Positions 1 through 6,308 of a DNA stretch of 7,559 nucleotides are shown here, in pieces; position 1 is the first letter of the stretch, and the number at the start of each line of letters is the position of its first letter. This stretch comes from Chloroflexota bacterium (lineage in GTDB: Bacteria; Chloroflexota; Limnocylindria; Limnocylindrales; CSP1-4). Position numbers and translations under genes: made by a program. Location: the NCBI GenBank assembly GCA_021812735.1, contig JAKAMV010000484.1:1-7559 (forward strand), in the 5' to 3' direction. Below the pieces are notes generated by a model. The model searched no databases. It saw only the letters and a program-made list of their open reading frames with translations, and had not been told where the DNA came from.

Positions 1-525
1 CGGCGGCTTGTGGGCAACCGGAGCCTCGGGTGGTCCGGCCAATAGCCGGACCGACTCGACGTAGGCGTTCAGGGCGCCCTGCGGGCTCGGGTCGAGCTGG
101 AGGCCGCGGGTAAAAGCGGTGTACGCCCCCACGATCCCCTCGCCATAGGCCTGCGCGACTCGTTCCCACTCCGCCTGTTGGCGCTCCGCCTCGATGGCCT
201 CGAGCTTCTCGCGAAGCTGGCGCTCTCGGGGCGTCTCGTTATCCGGCGGGGATGTATCCTGGGCGCGCTGCTGGATCTGCGCCTGCAGGGCCAGCAGTCG
301 GTCTTCCAGTGCTCTCCGCTGCTGTGCCTCGCGCGTGGCCCACGCCTGCGCCTCCTTGTACCGTGCCTCGTAATCAATCTGCTGCGGTGCTTCTGGGGTG
401 TTCGCAGCCGTGTCCGTGGTGGGAGTTTGCGGTGTGTCCGCGGTGGGGGCCGCTTGCTCGCCTGCGGGGGCTCCGAGTTCCTCTGCCACTCGCCGATCCT
501 TTCGACTTGTGTTCCCATGCGGCAT
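1..525 (-). CDS. Probable phage capsid scaffolding-like coiled-coil protein, partial (3' end beyond window)
   Basis: The frame is open from an ATG at 525 to the left edge, giving 175 codons with no stop. Counting from that ATG, residues 14-50 are acidic and rich in Pro, Thr, Ala and Gln (for example TPQTPTTDTAANTPEAPQQ), a typical disordered N-terminus. Residues 51-90 (IDYEARYKEAQAWATREAQQ onward) and 98-126 (TPRERQLREKLEAIEAERQQ onward) are charged, Leu/Ala-spaced helices likely to form coiled coils. Residues 127-175 form a more globular or linker tail. This architecture is typical of phage scaffolding proteins, which guide procapsid assembly and are usually encoded just before the major capsid protein; the assignment is inference from composition, not from a recognised signature. 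The start is uncertain: the ATG at 525 has only a weak AGGG upstream, while an in-frame GTG at 489 follows AAAGGA at 7-base spacing and gives a natural MAEELGAP N-terminus. An ATG at 546 is also in frame but has no ribosome site. Another coiled-coil virion protein is the main alternative. Confidence 0.62.
   Translation of the reverse strand, partial: MPHGNTSRKDRRVAEELGAPAGEQAAPTADTPQTPTTDTAANTPEAPQQIDYEARYKEAQAWATREAQQRRALEDRLLALQAQIQQRAQDTSPPDNETPRERQLREKLEAIEAERQQAEWERVAQAYGEGIVGAYTAFTRGLQLDPSPQGALNAYVESVRLLAGPPEAPVAHKPP
497..502 (-). promoter_or_regulatory. Candidate ribosome binding site favouring the GTG start at 489
   Basis: The minus strand reads AAAGGA, then seven bases, then GTG at 489-487, in the frame of the scaffolding-like gene. 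This is a better Shine-Dalgarno match and spacing than the AGGG five bases before the ATG at 525. If the nearby promoter candidate is real, its transcript would begin only a few bases before 525, which also favours the GTG start. Confidence 0.45.
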
Positions 526-541
526 GGAAACCCTGCTATCC

Positions 542-569
542 AGCATATGGAACGGGCGCAGCCTGTCAA
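542..569 (-). promoter_or_regulatory. Candidate sigma70-type promoter for the scaffolding-like gene
   Basis: In the gap between the giant gene and the next gene, the minus strand carries a perfect TTGACA (569-564), a 16-base spacer, and TATGCT (547-542), which matches the TATAAT consensus at four of six positions including the first two and the last. Transcription would start near 530-536, just upstream of the downstream gene. A full consensus -35 hexamer is uncommon by chance in such GC-rich DNA, and it sits in the only gap of the window. It would let the head gene(s) be expressed separately from, or more strongly than, the giant gene. Recognition by the host sigma factor is assumed. Confidence 0.45.
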
Positions 570-584
570 GTCCCTCGGTGTCGG

Positions 585-3500
585 TTAGTGGAGGAACGAC
601 CCCCAGTCGAGCGGTTCATGCCCGGATACCGGCGCCTTCGGTTTGCGCCCGGTGAAGCGCACCGCGAGACCAAGCGCGTCCCCGATGCCCGGGATGGACC
701 CCAGATCCTGGTATAGCTCCCCGGTCACATTCGGGAGCACCTTCGTCAGGGTATATACGGGGCCGATCTCCCCAACGTTCTTGGTGGCACCGAACAGGGC
801 ATCCCGCAGTGGCGTCGAGAGAGAAAGGCCGAGGTCCGGGGTGATCGGGAACAGCTGGTTGGCCAGGAACAGCTCGTTCTTGTGCTTCTCCATCCAGTCC
901 TGATACTGCGGGTCGGTCGCCAACTTATGATTGTGGTATGCCATCAGGTCGTTCAACGCGTAGGCCCCGAGGGCGTTGGTCTTCAGGCCACCGATGTTGT
1001 CAAGCAGGAGCGGCATGAGCCAGCGTCGTGTCGCCTTGATCGAGTAGCTGATCGGCCACATGAGAAGGTAGCTATTCAGCACCCGCTCGATCCGGCTGCG
1101 GTCCGGGTTGCCGAAGAACGCCTGCCGGAGGTCATTCCACAGGTTGCGGTTCACCTCGTCGAGCCTTGCCCACACCTCGTTCAGCGCCGGGGTCGCCTGC
1201 ACGTCCGGATGCGACCAGATCGACTCGCTAATGGCCTCATCCAGGTTGTGCGCGGTCATCACCTTTTGGAAGTACTCGTGGGCCGTCTTGAGCCATGTTA
1301 CCGGGTCCTCTCCGCTGTCACGAATGAGCGCCGCGAGCTGTGGATGGGTCTGCGCCATCTCCAGGAGCGCCTGTTCGGTGGGAGCTGGGTCCTCGGCGAG
1401 CAGGCCCTTCATGGCCGATACGAGCCTCCCGCCCTGGAGCTTCGTGAACGCATCGTTCATCGCCTTGTCGCGGCCGCGCATCAGCGGGTAGCCGGTATCA
1501 AAGGCACTCTCCTGCGCAAGCTTTGTCGCTCGCTCGCGCGTCCAGCCGAACAGCTCCTGATCCAGCGACCCTGGCGCGAGGGCCGCCCTGCCGCCATAGA
1601 GGAAGTACGTCTCCAGGAAGTTCATGGCGTGGTAGCGCAGATCGGCCCCGAACCGGAAGGCGTAGTACATTGTGGTCGTGAACCAGTTCTTGGTCACCTT
1701 GCCATAGACGGACTCCAGTGCCGCCCCTAGCGGGGTCCCGGAGTCGGCAAGCACGCGTATGGTCGTGCTCGTCGACTCGTGCAGGAGCCGGGCCCAGTCG
1801 AAGGTCCCCTTGCGGACCACAGAGCGGTGAGCGTCCCACGCATGCCGGTTTGGGTTCGGCCCGGCATTCACGGGCGCCCCATCTCCCTCGATCCGCAGGC
1901 CGTAGTGCTCGGCAAGCGCCTTGTCTGCCTCACGGTTGAGTACGGCGGTCGGAATGTTCTTGGCGCTGGCATAGAGCGGGTAGTCGGCCCCGAGCAACGA
2001 GTGGGACTCTTTCGCGAACCTGTCCCAATGGTTCCACACGGCTTGGGCCGCCTTCGGGTCGGCGCCCAGGCGGCTCGCTCGGTTGATGAAGTGCTGGTAG
2101 CTCTCAAAGCGAATGGCCTGGTTGGTGTGTGGCCCGAAGACGAAGTTGAATGCCTGCCGCACCCGCGCCCCGATCACGCGCTGGTCGAATGGGGCGAACT
2201 GGCCCGCGAACCACTCCTCGGCGAGGCCGGGCACGTTCTGGAACTCCAGGACCACCGCGTTCTCCTTCCGGCGCGCTAGGCCATAGGCGAGGTCCTCCTG
2301 GCCCGGCCCCCACGAGACCTCCACGCCCGGGATATCACCTGCGACGATCCGCTTTGCCAGCGCAAGGTCATCCTCCGCCATGATCGCCGGGTGCCAGCCA
2401 CTCTTTGCATAGCCAGCCAGGCCTCGCGCCTTCGCGTCGCTGATCGCCTTCGTCATCAGTTCCCGAACAAGCCGCTGGGCATCCGCCTGGAGGGCTAGGC
2501 CGATCCCCATGCTGCTGGCATTGCCCAGCTCGGTCTCGTGTTGCAGCGCGAGGAGGCCGTCGATGGTCGCCACGTCCGTATCCGGGATGCCGCGGTTGAG
2601 CAAAGAGAGCACCTGCAACGCCTGCCGGTTCTCCGGCCGATGCATGATGACCGCGCTTGGGGCGTCACCCACGTCGCCGCCTGCGTCGAGGAACTCGCGG
2701 CGTAGACGGTTCGACAGGCGGAGCCGTACCTGCTTCGCCAGCGCTTCGGCTGTCGCGATTGGCACGTCGGGGATCGGCGGTTTCGCATTATCCATCGCCC
2801 TCGAACCGCCCATCTCGGCCACGATGTCCTTCATCAGCCGCGCATCGCCGCCCATGATGGCCTGATCGAGATCTGTGGGGACCGGTCGCACCGGCTCCGG
2901 GGCGATGGCCTCGAGCGCCTGCGGGTGCTTGAGGATGAGTTCGTCGACGCTGACGCCCTGCTGCCTCGCCAGGTCATACGCCTGACTGTGCAACAACGGG
3001 TCGTCGTTGAGGATCGAGTGGATGGTCGATGGATCGGGGGTGGCCGATGTGATCGCCTCACGCAGGGCCGTCACGTTGCCCGGATGGACGTGCAGTTCCC
3101 ACTCCGGGTCAACGTTGAACGCCAGGTCGGCCTCGACGCCCTTGGGTAGCTCGACGTTGGCGGTGCGTTTCAGGTCATACAGGCGCGTGCCCGACAGGAT
3201 CTCGTCGCGCCGAGCATTGAGGCTCGCTAGCTGCTCCAGGAATGCCTCGGCGCTGATGTTCTGCCCGGTTGCGCGCGAGTACGCACCAGCATAGTCGTCC
3301 AGTGAACTGCCGCCGCCGCGGGGCATGTTCTTGGCCAGGTAGTCCTTGGTCGAGCGAGTCATCCCTCGCATGAACTGTACGGCACCACTGGCCTCGCGGA
3401 TGCGGTTCCATAGCTCTTCGTCTCCGAGATCGCTAAGGCCGTTCGCCTGGGCTGCCCTTCCCGTCTCGCGGTAGAACCGCTCCAGCCGCGCGAACAGGGC

Positions 3501-6308
3501 GTCGGTAATGGGCGCCGTATTGCCGGCCCAGCCGTAACCGCCGTTCCGGGTCGGGCGCAGATTGTCAAGGATGTTACTGCTCATGCGAGCCGGGATGGTG
3601 CGCTGTCCCACGACGACGTTCCCGGCCGCGTCCCGCGTCTGCGCCCGCACCGTGCGCGCAGGCGCGACCACCCGCGCACCGCCGATGTGATCCATCGATG
3701 CCGCCTGTTCGTCGATCGCGTTGATGGCGTCGAGCTTCTCAACGGCACGGGCATGCGCCTCGGCGCGAGAGGCCCACTCTGCATACTTCGCGCGCTTGAC
3801 GGCGGACGCCATCTGCTCGACATAGGGCGTCTGCGGATCGCCGGCGTCGTGAAGGAGGCGCGTGATCGCCGCATACTCCTTCGCCAGCCGGTCACGCGCC
3901 TCGGCATCCCCCACCACGTCGGCATTGGCCATCTGGCGCTGCAACTCCGGGAGACGCGCACGCTGCTGGGCAACCTGCTCGCCAAGGTCGATCCAGGGCC
4001 TTGTGCCCTTCTCTACATAGTCCGCCGCTCGGTTGTACACCTCGGCTGGGGTGAGCGCCATGGCCTCGTCGTGGCTGATACCAGTTTTTTGCTCCAGGAA
4101 TGCGCGCACGCGAGACGAGTCCAATGGGGAGTCGCCTAGCAGGTCTTTGACGGTACCAACATCGGTACCAAGCGCTTCTGCCAGGTCGCGCTCCGAATAC
4201 CCGGGCTCCAGAATGGTCGGTCGGCCGGTCAGGGTGGCCCGAGGGTCGCGCCCCATGGCGGTATCCCACTGCACCGCCGCACTCCTGAGCATGGAGTCGA
4301 ACTCCGCCCGGGTCATCTCCTGGCCGGGGGTTGCGATGGCCTGCCACATCGTGCGCAGTGCCGGGTTCTTCTCGATCGTCGCGTTGAGGAAGCTATCGGG
4401 CACCTTGTCGGTCGGGTTCGGGTACCGCGCGTCGAGCTGCGCGCGGATCGCCTCGCGCGACTCCGGGGTGACCAACTCCTTGTAGCCTGGCACGAGATCG
4501 TACTTGTGGCGTAGGTACGTGTAGGTGTTTTGTGCCGCCATGTAGTCGGCCAGGTTGGACGCAGCCACCCCTGGGATGAACGCGCCGCGATACTGGTGGT
4601 AGCCCCACGCGGTGTCGTAGATCGTCCGCGAGATCTCATCCGGGTTCTTGGTCATCAGGTCGTGAAGGGCGCGGGTCTGTTGTTGCAGAAGCGCCCGATG
4701 CATGCCCTCCCAGTCCCCGGCGTTGGCCAGGCCAAGCGCGATCCTCTGCTCGTCTGGCATCTGCCTGATGAGGGTGTCCGCCGCCCAGTTCAGGACCGCG
4801 GACTGCGCGCTGCCCATGGTAGGGAACGGCTTGTCCGGACCGATGAGGTGCGACTGAACCCACTCGGGTGACTCCCGGAACGCGTTCGCAATGATGCGCA
4901 GCGTCGGATCTGGCGTGGCGAAGAACTCGGCCAGGCGCTTGCCGGTGGCCTTGCTGATGAGGATATCCGCGCCACCGTAGACCGGGCGGATGATCCCCTG
5001 CTTGAGGAGCCCAACAGCCACGCCTGGGTCCACGGCGAACGAGGTCACGAACTGCACGGAGGGGATATCGCTGATCGGGTGGGTCTTGAATGCTTCCTCG
5101 TAGAAGTTCTGCGCCGCCTGGTTGCCGAACACCCGTGCGATCGCGTCGCCGGCCGTCGTGAGCCCGACGGTGCCAAGCCCCGCAGCCATCGACGCCTTCG
5201 TGAGCAGGGCCGCCCCTGACCACGCCTGGCCTGCGGCGTTGGCGACCGGCACCAGAGCGGGAACGCCCAGCGCGGCGCCCTTCGCCAGGGCCCCCAGCCC
5301 GCCACCAGCTAACATCTCGCCGCCGTAGAGGATGGCGTTTGGGGCGAGGTTCGACACGACGCCCTGGATCCCCGGCAGATACGACCACTGGCGTCCCTCT
5401 GGTGCCGCATCTAGCAGCTTGCCGATGTCGGCATTGGGGTTCTTCGCCAGACCATCCTTGACCGACTGCGGCAGGTCGACGATCGCCGCAAGCAGGGCAG
5501 CACGATCCTGTGGAGACATGGTGCCGTGGGGATCGGCCTGCGCGAGCACAGAGCGCGCGTACACGTAAGACGGCATGCCGGTGCCCCCCATACCGGGGAT
5601 CCAGCCCACGAGCTGGCTCAGTGCGCCGCGCAGGTTGGTCACGAGGTCCGGTGCACGGCCAGTCACCAGGTCACGGTACAGCTCGGCGCGGGCCTGCAAC
5701 GTGTTGTCGCGCAGTGCGTTCGGGATGGCGTCCAGGACGGGCATCGCCACGTCGCTGATGGCCTTGACGCCACCCATCAGGGCGTCAAGTGGGTTGAGGT
5801 CGATGCCACCAGGCGTCTTCGGTACGCCCATGCTCTCGACCGCCTTGTTGACGACGACCGGGAATCGCTCCATGATCCACGGCACGACGTTCCCGAGGTT
5901 CAACTCACCACCCCGCCAGCCGGAGGAGAAGTCGGGGCGACCCACGCCAGCCTGGAGGGCCGCATCCACGGACCCGAGCCAGTCGCCACGCGTGTTCTGC
6001 CGGATCGTCGGATGGACCTGTAGGTCGGGCTGGCCCGGCCGAGGAGCCCGCTGCTGCGCCGGGTCGGTGGTCGAGAACGGCAGACCAAGGCGATACACCG
6101 ACGGTATCTTGTCGCCGAGGAGCCCAGTGTCCTGCGGAGCTGCCTGGGCGATGCGTCCGCCGAAGCCGAGGCCGGCCCCCGCAAACTTGCTCCGATAGCC
6201 GCCCCCGATCACCGAGATCCCGGAGGGGCGCCAGGCTACACCGTATGCGGCCGGCACCGTACCGCCTGAGCTGCCGAGCCCCGCCACCCAGGAGTCTGCG
6301 TAGCCCAT
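585..6308 (-). CDS. Giant 1907-residue phage protein, probably internal virion / DNA-ejection or polyvalent type
   Basis: A single uninterrupted frame starts at the ATG at 6308, preceded by GAAGG at seven-base spacing, and ends in TAA at 585-587. I do not recognise its family. Residues 1-60 are Gly/Ala/Ser-rich without a signal peptide. Residues 140-315 are mixed helical with Pro and Gly turns. Residues 321-395 form an Ala/Gly/Leu/Val stretch that could span or insert into a membrane. Residues 410-700 look helical and globular. Residues 705-726 resemble a helix-turn-helix. Residues 774-866 are a long charged helical region. Residues 870-1340 are mixed. Residues 1380-1600 are rich in aromatic and basic residues, and 1541-1575 and 1745-1770 are hydrophobic to amphipathic. 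No Walker, protease, lysozyme or nuclease signature was seen. Phages carry proteins this large as tape measures, ejection proteins, virion RNA polymerases or polyvalent proteins. Lack of long repetitive coiled coil argues against a tape measure. The overlap with the repeat-protein gene and the scaffolding-like gene downstream place it in a virion-structure operon. The gene is certain; the role is inference. Confidence 0.93.
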   Translation of the reverse strand: MGYADSWVAGLGSSGGTVPAAYGVAWRPSGISVIGGGYRSKFAGAGLGFGGRIAQAAPQDTGLLGDKIPSVYRLGLPFSTTDPAQQRAPRPGQPDLQVHPTIRQNTRGDWLGSVDAALQAGVGRPDFSSGWRGGELNLGNVVPWIMERFPVVVNKAVESMGVPKTPGGIDLNPLDALMGGVKAISDVAMPVLDAIPNALRDNTLQARAELYRDLVTGRAPDLVTNLRGALSQLVGWIPGMGGTGMPSYVYARSVLAQADPHGTMSPQDRAALLAAIVDLPQSVKDGLAKNPNADIGKLLDAAPEGRQWSYLPGIQGVVSNLAPNAILYGGEMLAGGGLGALAKGAALGVPALVPVANAAGQAWSGAALLTKASMAAGLGTVGLTTAGDAIARVFGNQAAQNFYEEAFKTHPISDIPSVQFVTSFAVDPGVAVGLLKQGIIRPVYGGADILISKATGKRLAEFFATPDPTLRIIANAFRESPEWVQSHLIGPDKPFPTMGSAQSAVLNWAADTLIRQMPDEQRIALGLANAGDWEGMHRALLQQQTRALHDLMTKNPDEISRTIYDTAWGYHQYRGAFIPGVAASNLADYMAAQNTYTYLRHKYDLVPGYKELVTPESREAIRAQLDARYPNPTDKVPDSFLNATIEKNPALRTMWQAIATPGQEMTRAEFDSMLRSAAVQWDTAMGRDPRATLTGRPTILEPGYSERDLAEALGTDVGTVKDLLGDSPLDSSRVRAFLEQKTGISHDEAMALTPAEVYNRAADYVEKGTRPWIDLGEQVAQQRARLPELQRQMANADVVGDAEARDRLAKEYAAITRLLHDAGDPQTPYVEQMASAVKRAKYAEWASRAEAHARAVEKLDAINAIDEQAASMDHIGGARVVAPARTVRAQTRDAAGNVVVGQRTIPARMSSNILDNLRPTRNGGYGWAGNTAPITDALFARLERFYRETGRAAQANGLSDLGDEELWNRIREASGAVQFMRGMTRSTKDYLAKNMPRGGGSSLDDYAGAYSRATGQNISAEAFLEQLASLNARRDEILSGTRLYDLKRTANVELPKGVEADLAFNVDPEWELHVHPGNVTALREAITSATPDPSTIHSILNDDPLLHSQAYDLARQQGVSVDELILKHPQALEAIAPEPVRPVPTDLDQAIMGGDARLMKDIVAEMGGSRAMDNAKPPIPDVPIATAEALAKQVRLRLSNRLRREFLDAGGDVGDAPSAVIMHRPENRQALQVLSLLNRGIPDTDVATIDGLLALQHETELGNASSMGIGLALQADAQRLVRELMTKAISDAKARGLAGYAKSGWHPAIMAEDDLALAKRIVAGDIPGVEVSWGPGQEDLAYGLARRKENAVVLEFQNVPGLAEEWFAGQFAPFDQRVIGARVRQAFNFVFGPHTNQAIRFESYQHFINRASRLGADPKAAQAVWNHWDRFAKESHSLLGADYPLYASAKNIPTAVLNREADKALAEHYGLRIEGDGAPVNAGPNPNRHAWDAHRSVVRKGTFDWARLLHESTSTTIRVLADSGTPLGAALESVYGKVTKNWFTTTMYYAFRFGADLRYHAMNFLETYFLYGGRAALAPGSLDQELFGWTRERATKLAQESAFDTGYPLMRGRDKAMNDAFTKLQGGRLVSAMKGLLAEDPAPTEQALLEMAQTHPQLAALIRDSGEDPVTWLKTAHEYFQKVMTAHNLDEAISESIWSHPDVQATPALNEVWARLDEVNRNLWNDLRQAFFGNPDRSRIERVLNSYLLMWPISYSIKATRRWLMPLLLDNIGGLKTNALGAYALNDLMAYHNHKLATDPQYQDWMEKHKNELFLANQLFPITPDLGLSLSTPLRDALFGATKNVGEIGPVYTLTKVLPNVTGELYQDLGSIPGIGDALGLAVRFTGRKPKAPVSGHEPLDWGSFLH
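999..1076 (-). other. Hydrophobic/aromatic C-terminal segment of the giant protein (residues 1745-1770)
   Basis: The segment runs NSYLLMWPISYSIKATRR and then WLMPLLLDNIGG. Two short hydrophobic runs flank a basic patch (KATRR). It is too interrupted for a classical transmembrane helix but fits a membrane-interacting or tightly packed amphipathic hairpin. A similar aromatic run lies at residues 1541-1575 (nt 1584-1688), with WFTTTMYYAFRFGADLRY and NFLETYFLYGG. Confidence 0.35.
3711..3989 (-). other. Charged helical / coiled-coil-like region of the giant protein (residues 774-866)
   Basis: About 90 residues rich in Ala, Glu, Arg, Gln and Lys with few Gly or Pro: for example DLGEQVAQQRARLPELQRQM, ARDRLAKEYAAITRLLHDAG and AEAHARAVEKLDAINAIDEQ. 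The spacing of Leu, Ala and Ile suits long helices in a bundle or coiled coil. It separates the N-terminal half, which has the hydrophobic stretch, from the C-terminal half. Confidence 0.4.
4131..4196 (-). other. Helix-turn-helix-like segment in the giant protein (residues 705-726)
   Basis: The stretch SERDLAEALGTDVGTVKDLL matches the usual spacing of a helix-turn-helix: a first helix ending in Ala-Leu, a Gly turn, then a second helix starting after Thr-Asp-Val. Basic residues expected on the recognition helix are few, and the following segment (residues 730-765) is also helical. It may be a protein-protein module instead of a DNA-binding one. This is pattern recognition only. Confidence 0.25.
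5124..5348 (-). other. Long Ala/Gly-rich hydrophobic stretch of the giant protein (residues 321-395)
   Basis: Two hydrophobic blocks, about 332-360 (MLAGGGLGALAKGAALGVPA and onward) and 364-393 (SGAALLTKASMAAGLGTVGL and onward), are joined by a short polar turn around QAWSG. They contain almost no acidic residues and many small residues. This is the composition of membrane-inserting helical hairpins such as those thought to occur in phage ejection and tape-measure proteins. It could also be a buried structural core. Confidence 0.45.

Noticed and set aside
69..569. Minus-strand open frame of 166 codons at the left end
   Set aside because: Its product is dominated by Arg, Ser and Pro with no structure. 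The neighbouring frame, open to the left edge, gives a credible acidic coiled-coil protein.
526..584. Intrinsic terminator after the giant gene
   Set aside because: No stable inverted repeat followed by a T-run is visible on the minus strand after the TAA. Read-through into the next gene is likely.
882..1730. Plus-strand open frame of 282 codons
   Set aside because: It lies wholly antisense to the giant gene and has the Arg/Val/His/Leu-rich composition expected for the opposite strand of GC-rich coding DNA. No domain or ribosome site supports it.
4152..4172. Direct repeat GGTACCAA-CATC-GGTACCAA as a possible operator
   Set aside because: It is short and inside the coding sequence where Gly-Thr-Asp-Val-Gly-Thr-Val is encoded, so the repetition follows from the repeated Gly-Thr pair.
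5526..6198. Overlapping plus-strand open frames of 165 and 207 codons
   Set aside because: They are antisense to the N-terminal part of the giant gene, overlap one another in different frames and look like high-GC shadows.
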